NCBI RefSeq assembly: GCF_001078055.1
Contig: NZ_CP010777.1
Coordinates: 2,564,408-2,628,407 of the forward strand
DNA: 64,000 bases
From: Rufibacter radiotolerans
GTDB lineage: Bacteria > Bacteroidota > Bacteroidia > Cytophagales > Hymenobacteraceae
Direction: 5' to 3'
Shown piece after piece: positions 9,227-17,077 of this stretch (positions are counted from its first letter, which is position 1; each line of letters starts with the position of its first letter). The translations under genes were made by a program, and so were the position numbers. A model generated the notes under the pieces. That model was not told where the DNA came from and did no database searches. It worked only from the letters and a program-made list of their open reading frames with translations.

Positions 9227-10165
9227 TTACTTCAGCAATTTCTCAAATTCCGCTTTAGTGACTTTGAAGATTGTGCCGTGGCGCATGCCTTTGGGAAAGG
9301 AGATTTTATTTGAAATATCTTCCCAGGTTTTCAAATCTTCTGATTGCACGGCGCCCATGGCATGGCTGGTATACTTATCAAAGTACACTAACCATTTGTT
9401 GCCTAATTGCAAGGTAGTAGGGCCTTCTGCCCAGTATTTACCAGTTATGGGAGCGCTGGCGGCGGTATAGGGCCCGGTTAAGTTCTTGCTGGTGGCTACT
9501 TTCAGGTTCTTCTGGGCGGGTTCACGGGTCTCGTCTTTCAGGAACATCACGTACCCGTCACGGCCCTTCACAATGCTGGCATCTATCACGTTAAAGCCGG
9601 GCTCGTACAGGAGCTTGGTGGGGCTGTAGGTTTTGAAGTCTTTGGTGGTGACGTAATAGATGCGGTGGTTGTAGCCGGCATCCATCTTAGATTGCGTCTC
9701 GGGGTAGAGGCCGGTAATGGTGGTAGCCCAGTAGATCATGTACTCCTTGGAGCGGGCATCATAGCTAATCTCCGGGGCCCAGGTGTTGCGGGCGCCTTCC
9801 TCATGCGCCATCACCGGCACGAACTTCTGTTCAGACCACTGCAGCAAATCCGGGGAACTGGCGTAGCCTATCCCCTTTTCGTTCCAGCTTACGGTCCAGA
9901 CCATATGGAATTTGCCATCACCGCCCCTAATGATGCAGGGGTCGCGCATGAGTTTGTCTTTGCCGGCGGTAGGCTTCAGAAAAATGGAATCGTTCTTCAG
10001 GGCTTTCCACTGGTAGCCGTCCATGCTGTAAGCCAGGTGCAGTCCGTCTCCGTTGCCCTTGAAGTAAGAAAACAGGAACACTTCTTCCTTTGCCCCTGTT
10101 TTCTGCAGCACCGTGCAGGAGAAAAGGGAAAAAACTAGTAAAAGGGAGCAAAAAAATGGTTTCAT
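9227..10165 (-). CDS. GH43-like glycosidase, lipoprotein
   Basis: The 312-residue protein looks like a five-bladed beta-propeller glycosidase of the GH43 clan. After a lipoprotein-like signal (MKPFFCSLLLVFSLFSC) it shows MRDPCII near the first blade, NTWAPEISYD in the middle and YWAEGPTT later, the usual places for the acidic catalytic residues. The substrate is unknown; arabinan or galactan side chains of rhamnogalacturonan are plausible from context. The ATG at 10165 is preferred to an upstream in-frame start at 10264, because it begins at the signal peptide. It is the last gene of a minus-strand pectin operon led by the PL11 gene at 16491. Confidence 0.8.
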   Translation of the reverse strand: MKPFFCSLLLVFSLFSCTVLQKTGAKEEVFLFSYFKGNGDGLHLAYSMDGYQWKALKNDSIFLKPTAGKDKLMRDPCIIRGGDGKFHMVWTVSWNEKGIGYASSPDLLQWSEQKFVPVMAHEEGARNTWAPEISYDARSKEYMIYWATTITGLYPETQSKMDAGYNHRIYYVTTKDFKTYSPTKLLYEPGFNVIDASIVKGRDGYVMFLKDETREPAQKNLKVATSKNLTGPYTAASAPITGKYWAEGPTTLQLGNKWLVYFDKYTSHAMGAVQSEDLKTWEDISNKISFPKGMRHGTIFKVTKAEFEKLLK

Positions 10166-10266
10166 ATACTGTATTGTTGGCAGCTGGCTAGCCGTGAAAA
10201 CCCTTGTAGATTTCTCCTGTTGCCTGCCCTTTTTCTTTATCCTCGTATTTGATAATTTAATCACTT

Positions 10267-11580
10267 TTAATTACCGTCTGGCTTTAACAGGCTGGTATTA
10301 GGGCTGGCCGGCCACTGGAAATCCTGGAAGGCATCTGGTTTTTTTGGGTCAAAAGTGGGCATCTCTACCAAGTAATTAGCCAGCTTCAGTTTATTGGCTT
10401 TAATGCCTTCTGCTACAATTTTGGCTATTTGGTAAGCGCCATACGGGTTGAAATGCGTGTTGTCGTTCAGGTTCTGCTCCGGGTAAATGACAAAAGCGTT
10501 TTTAGAGCCTTCCACGCCCAGGGCTTCATACATAGTAGTAGTGTGGGCCGTAAGGTCTATCAGGGGGACGTTGGCTTCCAGAGCTACTTTCCTGGCCGCA
10601 TCTGGGTAATCGCCGTGCGAATTGGTCATCACGCCATCTTTGAAAGACCGGCGGGCTGTGGGCGTTAAAATCACCAGATGGCCGCCTTTGCCTTTCACCT
10701 CCCGGGCAAAGTGTTGCAGACGTTCGGTGTAAGACTTATAGGGGCCGGCATTGGGCCCTTTTTCCTTTTCGTCATTGTGCCCAAACTCCACAAACACATA
10801 GTCGCCGGGCTTGATCACACTCAAAATCTTGTCCAGGCGCCGGCTACTGATAAAACTGCCCAACGACAAACCCGATTCTGCATGGTTGGCGATGGCCACG
10901 CCCGGCTTGAAGAACCGCGGGATCATCTGACCCCAGGATGCCCAGGGCTCATTTTCCTGGTTCACCACCGTAGAGTTGCCCGCCAGGAAAACAGTTATCT
11001 GGTCCTCCACCTTGGTGATCTCCACGGCCGCCAGGGCTGGCTGTAAGGCAAACTCCAAGGTAAGTTTATTGTCCCAATCCAGCTTAGACTCTTCCCTTTC
11101 TTTCAGGCCTACTTTAGTAGTGCCATTAATTTGCCGGTCTTTGATATTGACAATAAAGGTCTTGGTCACAAACTCTCCAGCATTGGTGGCCACCTTCTCC
11201 AGCATTAACCGCCGGGATTCTGCTTTCACCGTGGTGGTGGATTTGCTTTTGGAATCTCCCAGGGTTACAGTCACTTTATAGTTACCCTCAGGAACCTTAA
11301 CCGAGAAATAGAAGGGCTTTTCACTGGTGATGTAATCCCGTTTTAAGGCATCTTTTCCCCCGCGGTCTACCTCCTTCACCGGCGTGCTGGCCTCAAAACC
11401 GAAGCCTGTTTTTTCTGAGTAAGTATCTGCCGCCGAGACCCGGGTATAGCCCTTAGCTACTTCTTTCCCCCCGAAATCATATTTACAGGTAGCTTTTTGG
11501 GCCAATGCGGTAGACCCAACCAATAAGAGGGCCAACAGGCAGACGCCTGGTCTTTTCACGCTTTTCATAAGGATGCTCAT
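10267..11580 (-). CDS. Rhamnogalacturonan acetylesterase-like SGNH hydrolase (CE12) with N-terminal beta domain
   Basis: The 437-residue secreted protein has a signal peptide ending ALAQ, an N-terminal galactose-binding-like beta domain (about residues 30-200, starting CKYDFGG) and a C-terminal SGNH esterase domain. Block I reads AGNSTVV (Asn before the catalytic Ser), block III is EFGHND and block V is DNTHFNPYG with the catalytic Asp/His. It should remove acetyl groups from rhamnogalacturonan in the periplasm or at the surface. Another ATG at 11568 is equally possible. A longer reading frame to 11655 is only translation through a palindromic repeat and is rejected. Confidence 0.87.
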   Translation of the reverse strand: MSILMKSVKRPGVCLLALLLVGSTALAQKATCKYDFGGKEVAKGYTRVSAADTYSEKTGFGFEASTPVKEVDRGGKDALKRDYITSEKPFYFSVKVPEGNYKVTVTLGDSKSKSTTTVKAESRRLMLEKVATNAGEFVTKTFIVNIKDRQINGTTKVGLKEREESKLDWDNKLTLEFALQPALAAVEITKVEDQITVFLAGNSTVVNQENEPWASWGQMIPRFFKPGVAIANHAESGLSLGSFISSRRLDKILSVIKPGDYVFVEFGHNDEKEKGPNAGPYKSYTERLQHFAREVKGKGGHLVILTPTARRSFKDGVMTNSHGDYPDAARKVALEANVPLIDLTAHTTTMYEALGVEGSKNAFVIYPEQNLNDNTHFNPYGAYQIAKIVAEGIKANKLKLANYLVEMPTFDPKKPDAFQDFQWPASPNTSLLKPDGN

Positions 11581-11620
11581 AACGTAAGGGGAAAAGGAAA
11601 TCTCCTTTGAAGGAATGATC

Positions 11621-11660
11621 CTGTTTTGGGCCCGTTTTCCGAAAAACAGGCCCAAAACAG
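11621..11660. repeat. Intergenic palindrome, copy 4
   Basis: A 40-base near-perfect palindrome starts CTGTTTTGGGCC and ends GGCCCAAAACAG. It lies inside the presumed operon between the GH105 gene and the CE12 gene, so it does not simply mark an operon end. Confidence 0.88.
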
Positions 11661-11713
11661 AAATTTCATTTTTCAGGGTAATGGTTGAAACGTTTATGAC
11701 GTTTAACTACCGT

Positions 11714-12862
11714 TTATTTCATTTTCATGATCTCGGTGCCAGCCAGCAGAAAACAGCCTAAACCATAGTCCTCAAAATCTGGCTTGCTGGTGTAGCTCAC
11801 TGGCTGACTGTCTTTGGGCTCTTTGCCTGTGCCTTGTAAGTATCCCAGGAACCCGTTGGGGTGCACGGCCTCTTTGATCATGGCATTCCAGGCCTTGGCA
11901 ATAATGGGAGTGTACAGCTTCTTATCCAACAGGCCATTGTTCACGCCCCAAGCCATGCCATAGGCAAACAAGGCGGTACCGGAGGTTTCTTTTCCGCCAA
12001 AATGATTCGGGTCATGTAAGCTCACGTTCCAAAAGCCATCTTCCCGTTGAAGCGGTACGAGGGCCTTCATCATTTCAAGGTAGGTTGTCTGGTATTCCTG
12101 ATAGTTGGGGTGGTCTTTAGGCAACATGCTCATCACGCGTACCAACGCTCCTACTACCCAGCCGTTTCCTCTGGACCAGTAGATATCTTTCCCGTTTGGC
12201 GATTTCACCGGCGGTACAAAATCTTTATCTCGCCACCACAGGCCATGTTCTTGATTGTATAGGCCCCCGCCAATCTGGTTTTTAGTAGCCAGATACATTT
12301 CGTGCATTTTTTTGTAGTAGCTGTCGGCACTTTCCGGGTACACTTGTGCTAACTGGGTGTACAGGGGCATCGCCATCATAAGGGCGTCAATCCAATCCCA
12401 GTCATTCACTTTGGTGCTGTTCACCATGTTATCCATAGAGGCCTTGATAGACCGAATGCGCTCTGGCTTCGGATCTATTTTATACAGGTCAATGAAGGTT
12501 TGGCCGCAGGTCTGGTAGTCAGCATGACGTATATTGTCGCCCCCTGTCAGGCCCCATTTGTGTTTCTGGCCCCAATCCACCGCGTACTCATAATACCGTT
12601 GCTGCGGGTCTGAGCGGTAGAGTTCCATGAGGCCAATGTAGTAGATTCCGCGGGTCCAAATGTTGCTGGGCCGGGTTTTATTGGTCACTATCTCCTTGCC
12701 CGGGTCTGGCCACTTCTGCATGAAGTAGTCATTGGTGAGCCGCAGGGTCTTCAGTATTTTTTTCTTTTTGGGTAACCGCTCTGTCTGGGCCTGCGCCACG
12801 GTGCAAAGAAACAGGACACTTAGCAGGAAAAAGCTTTTGAGGGAAGCTGCGCGAATCGTCAT
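11714..12862 (-). CDS. Unsaturated rhamnogalacturonyl hydrolase (GH105/GH88)
   Basis: This 382-residue protein with a clear signal peptide (MTIRAASLKSFFLLSVLFLCTVAQAQ) matches the alpha6/alpha6-barrel YteR/YesR family. Family-like segments include RPSNIWTRGIYYIGLMELY near residue 65, DWDWIDALMMAMP near 150, IYWSRGNGWVVGALVRV near 225 and GTALFAYGMAWGV near 290. Aspartates in this family catalyse hydration of the unsaturated uronic acid left by lyases. It would act on PL11 products. It lies 83 bases from the upstream CE12 gene in the same operon. Confidence 0.92.
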   Translation of the reverse strand: MTIRAASLKSFFLLSVLFLCTVAQAQTERLPKKKKILKTLRLTNDYFMQKWPDPGKEIVTNKTRPSNIWTRGIYYIGLMELYRSDPQQRYYEYAVDWGQKHKWGLTGGDNIRHADYQTCGQTFIDLYKIDPKPERIRSIKASMDNMVNSTKVNDWDWIDALMMAMPLYTQLAQVYPESADSYYKKMHEMYLATKNQIGGGLYNQEHGLWWRDKDFVPPVKSPNGKDIYWSRGNGWVVGALVRVMSMLPKDHPNYQEYQTTYLEMMKALVPLQREDGFWNVSLHDPNHFGGKETSGTALFAYGMAWGVNNGLLDKKLYTPIIAKAWNAMIKEAVHPNGFLGYLQGTGKEPKDSQPVSYTSKPDFEDYGLGCFLLAGTEIMKMK

Positions 12863-12945
12863 TAAACTAGGCTTTTTATTTTTAAGGGGGGAAAGGTTCT
12901 TGATTTAGGCTTTACTATAATTGGTTCTCACCTAAAGACATTTAC

Positions 12946-13779
12946 CTACAGCGGAAGAACATTAGTCTTTGATAACAGGTATTTGTTCAACTCCAGCTTT
13001 TTGTTCTGCCGAATACCCTCTGCCAAGGCGGCGGCGTTTACTTGGGCTCCGGCCTGTATGGTGTGGGTGTTGTCTTTGGAATTGAAATAAGTGCTTTTCA
13101 CTTTCTCCTCCCCTTCTTTTTCATATCGGTCACTAATGATCTTATTCAAATCAATGAAAAGCGCCTTTGTCTGGCTGGCGGCCTCAGAGGCCCAGAGGCC
13201 ATAGCTGTCCTGGTTGCGGTTGGCTTTGCCGTCTTTGAAGGTATTTCTGGGAACCGGCGACAAGACAATGGCCGTAGCGCCTTTGGCCTGCACCTCTGTG
13301 ATGAACTGCCTCAGGTACCAGCCATAGGAGTGTACCACTTCCGGCTTTTTGGTGAGCAGGTTTTGTATTTCCTGCACGGCATCGCTGTTGTTTCTTATGG
13401 TGCCGCGGGCCCTTGTGGAGTCATTGAGAGGGCTGCTGTCATTATGCCCAAATTGCATCAACACAAAATCCCCGGCTTTTACTTTAGGCAGCACCTTGTC
13501 CCAGTGGCCCTGGGTACGGAACGTGCGGCTGCTGGTGCCCCCTAGCGCGTGGTTTTCAACGGTGATTCTGGTGGTGTCAAAGTGCGCGCCCAGAAAGCTA
13601 CCCCAACCCCAGAGGCCTCCGTCTCCTTTGCCTTTGCCGTTCTTTACCGTAGAGTCCCCAATCAAAAAGAGGGTGGGTTTTTGCTTCTCAGTTCTCAAAA
13701 CCGCACAGGAAACAGAAAACAGGAAACACAGAAAAAGCAGACCGGCAGTTAAGGCCTTATTTGAAAGGTGGTGTGGCAT
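12946..13779 (-). CDS. Rhamnogalacturonan acetylesterase (CE12), lipoprotein
   Basis: The 277-residue SGNH hydrolase begins with a lipoprotein signal (LLFLCFLFSVSC, Cys 26). It then shows block I GDSTVKNG, block III QFGHNDSSP and block V DNTHTIQAGA, the CE12 pattern. It should deacetylate rhamnogalacturonan I so that the lyases can act. It is one of three CE12 paralogs in the same operon. The other two differ in cell anchoring and in block I, so they may split work between acetyl positions or cell compartments. Confidence 0.9.
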   Translation of the reverse strand: MPHHLSNKALTAGLLFLCFLFSVSCAVLRTEKQKPTLFLIGDSTVKNGKGKGDGGLWGWGSFLGAHFDTTRITVENHALGGTSSRTFRTQGHWDKVLPKVKAGDFVLMQFGHNDSSPLNDSTRARGTIRNNSDAVQEIQNLLTKKPEVVHSYGWYLRQFITEVQAKGATAIVLSPVPRNTFKDGKANRNQDSYGLWASEAASQTKALFIDLNKIISDRYEKEGEEKVKSTYFNSKDNTHTIQAGAQVNAAALAEGIRQNKKLELNKYLLSKTNVLPL

Positions 13780-13849
13780 GGTACGCGGGATGAGCTGATG
13801 TTAATTAGCGTTTTAAAGTTTTGGGCTTGGCCCGAAAAAAGCAAGAAGC

Positions 13850-14638
13850 TCAGGCCTTCTTTACATATTTATTCAACGGATGCTTTTTGTTCATTTTCAA
13901 CCCTTCTACCACTGAGGCAGCGTTTAAGCGGGCTCCGTCCGGGCTGGTGTGTGTATGGTCCGTTGGGAAAAGCGCCTTCACCTGTTCTAACCCCATCTGG
14001 TTGTATTTGTCGGCTGTGATTTTATTGAGGTCAATGAAGAGCACTTTCTCTGATTGGGCTACTTCAGCAGCCCACTTTCCAAAATCCTTGTTAGCCAGCA
14101 TTACCTTGCCGTCTTTCCATTGGTTTCTGGGGATCATGGAGGCAATGATTGGGGTAGCGCCTTTGGCTTTGGCTTCCTGCACAAACTTGCGCAGGTACCA
14201 GCCGTAGGTATGTACTTCTTCTTTTTCGCCGTTTTTCCACGTAAGCTCTTTGGTTTCGGGCCCGGTGCCGCGTAACACGCCCCGATAGCCGGCTTTGCTG
14301 GTGTCTGGCACGCTGCCTTCATTGTGGCCAAACTGCATGATCACAAAGTCGCCTTTCTTAAGAGTAACCAAGACTTTGTTCCAGCGGTCTTCTTTGATAA
14401 AGGTGCGGGTACTGCGCCCAGCCATGGCCTGGTTGCTCACACTAATTTTGGTGGTATCCAAGAGCTCTGCCATATAAGAGCCCCAGCCTCCAAACCCTTC
14501 ACCGGTATTCCGGACAGTGGAGTCCCCGATAATGTATAGAGTAGGCTTTGATTTGGGCTTCTGGATAAAACCAACCAAAACAGTGGTTGCTATTACCAAA
14601 AGCAGAAAGGGGGCAAGAATATTTTTTCTCTGTATCAT
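13850..14638 (-). CDS. Rhamnogalacturonan acetylesterase (CE12)
   Basis: The 262-residue SGNH hydrolase has an N-terminal hydrophobic signal or anchor (residues 8-25), block I GDSTVRNTG near residue 38, block III QFGHNEG and block V DHTHTSPDG. The block III Asn remains but the next residue is Glu instead of the common Asp. Its start codon overlaps the stop codon of the PL11 gene by one base (TAATG), a strong sign of translational coupling. The enzyme and lyase should act together on acetylated backbone. Confidence 0.9.
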   Translation of the reverse strand: MIQRKNILAPFLLLVIATTVLVGFIQKPKSKPTLYIIGDSTVRNTGEGFGGWGSYMAELLDTTKISVSNQAMAGRSTRTFIKEDRWNKVLVTLKKGDFVIMQFGHNEGSVPDTSKAGYRGVLRGTGPETKELTWKNGEKEEVHTYGWYLRKFVQEAKAKGATPIIASMIPRNQWKDGKVMLANKDFGKWAAEVAQSEKVLFIDLNKITADKYNQMGLEQVKALFPTDHTHTSPDGARLNAASVVEGLKMNKKHPLNKYVKKA

Positions 14639-16491
14639 TATTGTAAGGCGGTTTTAGGCTTATTCACTTTTATCTGGGGGCCCTTGACAGGTTTCATTCC
14701 CTCTCCAATATGGAAACTGGGGTGCGGAGGCTGATTATACCCCACATTCTGCCAGGCAATGGCCATTCGGTACTGCGGGTCATGCATGAGAGTGGGCAAC
14801 CGGTGCTCTGTAGGGATGGTGGTGGTAAAGATGCGCAGTTCCTTATTATCAGTGGTTCTAAAAATAACCTCTTCCCGCCAATCTCCCAGAATATCGGCGC
14901 TTAACGCAGGGGTGGATTTGGTGCCGTTGTTGGAGGCGCATCCAATAGCCGTGAACAGGCGGCCGGCGTTGTACTTATCAATGCGGTTCCCGTTGAGCAA
15001 CTCCCGGGAAAGGTCCCCGTCCCACCACACCAGGAAGTTGGTGGAGGGCTGGTTCTCCCCTATTTTTTCGCCTTTCAGGTTCAACAGTCCGTCAGAGCCG
15101 GAGAACCACATTTCAGCGCCCGGATTCGTGGGGTCAATATCGGCGGCCACGCCTCTGCCAATATCCTCGCCTTCCATACCCTGCCACAGAATCTCGCCGG
15201 TTCTGGCGTCATACAAGGCCGCTCCCGGGCCCGTGGTGTGCTCTTCAATCTCATGCACGCCAAAAACCTCTAGGCCTGGACGGGTAATATCCAAGTCACC
15301 CACATGCAGAGCATCTCCATGCCGCAGGCCGGTGGTAAAGAGCCCCTGGCCGTTGTCATCCACCACCATGGACCCGTAAATTACTTCGTCTTTGCCGTCC
15401 TGGTCTACATCTGCTATGCTCAGGCTATGGTAACCCTGGCCCGAGTAAGGGCTCTTCCCGTCTTTGGAGTCAAAGACCCACCTGGAGGTAAGTTTCCCGT
15501 TACGGTAGTCCCAGGCGGCAATGACGCTTCTGCCGTAGTAGCCGCGGCACATGAGCACACTGGGCAAGGTACCATCTAGGTAAGCGGCCCCGGCCAGAAA
15601 ACGGTCTGAGCGGTTACCGGTAGCGTCATTTTTGCCGTTGCCGCCCACGCCTCCCCAACCGCCTAAGTTTCCGCGGGCGGGCAGGTAATCGGCGGTAGCC
15701 ATGGCCGCCCCGGTTAACCCGTTGAACACGGTAAAGAATTCAGGGCCTTGAAGTATTTTGCCATTGGCATCGCGCCAGTCTTTGGAGACATCGCCTATTA
15801 CTTTGCCGGTACCATCTACGGTGCCATCGGCGGTTTTGCAGGCAAATTCGGTTTTGCCGTCGCCGTCCAGGTCTATGACGATGAACTGGGTGTAGTGGGC
15901 GCCCTCCCGGATGTTCTTGCCCAGGTTAATGGTCCAGAGCAGGGTGCCGTCTAGTTTATAGGCCTGAAAAATGGGCTCATCGGTGAAGCCCGGCGAAGGC
16001 GTATCCCGGCCCCGGCCCGCCTGGTGCAAAATAATTTCATAGGTCCCGTCTCCGTCTACATCTCCTACAGAGGCATCGTTAGGTGTGTACCCTTTTGGGG
16101 TTTTCAGGGGGATTGACAGGTAATTTTGCGCCCAGACGCTGGCCACTTCAGAAGCGGCCTGCTCCTTCCCTTTTAAGACCGGTTTTACAAAGTAGACAGG
16201 CTTTTGGGCCATGTCTGCTTTGGGGTCTATGTAATTGGTGCTCCTGGAGATTGGTTGCTTGGTTAATTTAACCGGCTGGCTTTTCCCGGTTTTCCGGTAC
16301 ACGTTGAACGTTACATCCTCTGGCTCTGTGCCCAATAGCCGCCAGCTCAGGTACACCGAGTCTCCCTGGATTTGCACCGCCACCAAACCTCTGTTCAGAT
16401 ATTCCATTTGCCGCTGTGCCAGTACCTTGCCCGCAGATAGCAGGACCAGACCAAGGCATAGGATTTTACTCAAAAAGGCAAATATCTTCAT
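14638..16491 (-). CDS. Rhamnogalacturonan lyase, PL11
   Basis: The 617-residue secreted protein (signal ending KVLAQ) matches PL11 rhamnogalacturonan lyases. It has an N-terminal fibronectin-like region (MEYLNRGLVAVQ...VYLSWRLLG) and then an eight-bladed propeller. The propeller carries many calcium-binding Asp-rich loops such as DVDGDGTYEI, DLDGDGKTEF and DVDQDGKDEV. PL11 cleaves the Rha-GalA backbone by beta-elimination. It is the first gene of a six-gene operon running left to 9227. The promoter lies about 170 bases upstream, leaving a long leader that contains palindrome copy 5. Confidence 0.94.
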   Translation of the reverse strand: MKIFAFLSKILCLGLVLLSAGKVLAQRQMEYLNRGLVAVQIQGDSVYLSWRLLGTEPEDVTFNVYRKTGKSQPVKLTKQPISRSTNYIDPKADMAQKPVYFVKPVLKGKEQAASEVASVWAQNYLSIPLKTPKGYTPNDASVGDVDGDGTYEIILHQAGRGRDTPSPGFTDEPIFQAYKLDGTLLWTINLGKNIREGAHYTQFIVIDLDGDGKTEFACKTADGTVDGTGKVIGDVSKDWRDANGKILQGPEFFTVFNGLTGAAMATADYLPARGNLGGWGGVGGNGKNDATGNRSDRFLAGAAYLDGTLPSVLMCRGYYGRSVIAAWDYRNGKLTSRWVFDSKDGKSPYSGQGYHSLSIADVDQDGKDEVIYGSMVVDDNGQGLFTTGLRHGDALHVGDLDITRPGLEVFGVHEIEEHTTGPGAALYDARTGEILWQGMEGEDIGRGVAADIDPTNPGAEMWFSGSDGLLNLKGEKIGENQPSTNFLVWWDGDLSRELLNGNRIDKYNAGRLFTAIGCASNNGTKSTPALSADILGDWREEVIFRTTDNKELRIFTTTIPTEHRLPTLMHDPQYRMAIAWQNVGYNQPPHPSFHIGEGMKPVKGPQIKVNKPKTALQ

Positions 16492-16524
16492 TGTATTAGG
16501 TTAAAAGCACTTTGGTATCGAGGG

Positions 16525-16561
16525 CGTTTTAGGGCAGATTTTCAAAAAATAGCCTAAAACG
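16525..16561. repeat. Intergenic palindrome, copy 5 (in a 5' leader)
   Basis: The left arm begins CGTTTTAGGGC and the right arm ends GCCTAAAACG, with an imperfect AT-rich middle. It lies between the predicted -7 box and the start codon of the PL11 gene, so it would form a hairpin in the untranslated leader of that mRNA. Confidence 0.8.
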
Positions 16562-16660
16562 GGTTTTGGTCCGATGCATTTAGGAGCAGAAACTTTATTG
16601 GAAAACAGCCTGCCAGGCACTTTGTCCGGCGCCCAGCCAGCAGCAGTTTTCTAAGTATTG

Positions 16661-16705
16661 CTAAAGTAAGGCTAGAAAACGCGCTTTCTATCCTGCACTA
16701 TCCTG
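16661..16705 (-). promoter_or_regulatory. Promoter with CAGGATA tandem repeat, PL11-led operon
   Basis: On the minus strand two perfect copies of CAGGATA separated by GTG lie at 16689-16705. After 20 bases comes TACTTTAG (16661-16668), a -7-like box. This is one of the two copies in the window with both half-sites perfect. Confidence 0.82.
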
Positions 16706-16850
16706 CTGTTTCGGTTTTTAAACCTACTCCGCTTAGGCCCGGCCACAAAAGCGACGGCACCTCCCCACTTGACTGGCTACGCCGAGAATAGGAAGTGAAG
16801 AGGCGGGGTTAGCACTTACCAAAGCGATGGGTGCAGGAATCATACCAAAG

Positions 16851-16890
16851 GCGTTTTGGGCCTGTTTTCAGGAAAACAGACCCAAAACGC
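16851..16890. repeat. Intergenic palindrome, copy 6
   Basis: A 40-base near-perfect palindrome (GCGTTTTGGGCC ... GACCCAAAACGC) sits between the two divergent promoters of the PL11 operon and the GH28 gene. No coding region is seen in 16492-17077 apart from the two promoters and palindrome copies 5 and 6. Confidence 0.9.
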
Positions 16891-16928
16891 CTAAGTAAAT
16901 TTCCTTTGGCTTTTTTTATAAGCCCCTA

Positions 16929-16973
16929 CCGGATAGTACAGGATACTTATGCCTGACCGGTTGCCTACATTTA
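16929..16973 (+). promoter_or_regulatory. Promoter with CAGGATA tandem repeat, upstream of first GH28 gene
   Basis: CCGGATA-GTA-CAGGATA (16929-16945) is followed by exactly 20 bases and then TACATTTA (16966-16973), a -7-like box. Transcription would start near 16980, about 100 bases before the GH28 start. Confidence 0.82.
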
Positions 16974-17077
16974 GAGACTTACAAAGACTGGTTTCCTGGC
17001 AAGGCCCAATAGACGCTAAACTGATGCTTGTTGACACCCTCTTTCCTTCTTGATGACCTTTTCATAACCTATACAGA

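Noticed and set aside
10267..11580. GNS instead of GDS in one CE12 protein as a sign of inactivity
   Set aside because: The nucleophile is the Ser that is retained, and the remaining blocks (GHND, DNTH) are intact, so inactivity is not supported.
11581..11655. N-terminal extension of the CE12-type esterase through palindrome copy 4
   Set aside because: The extra residues are just the translated repeat, and the signal peptide begins downstream at 11568-11580.
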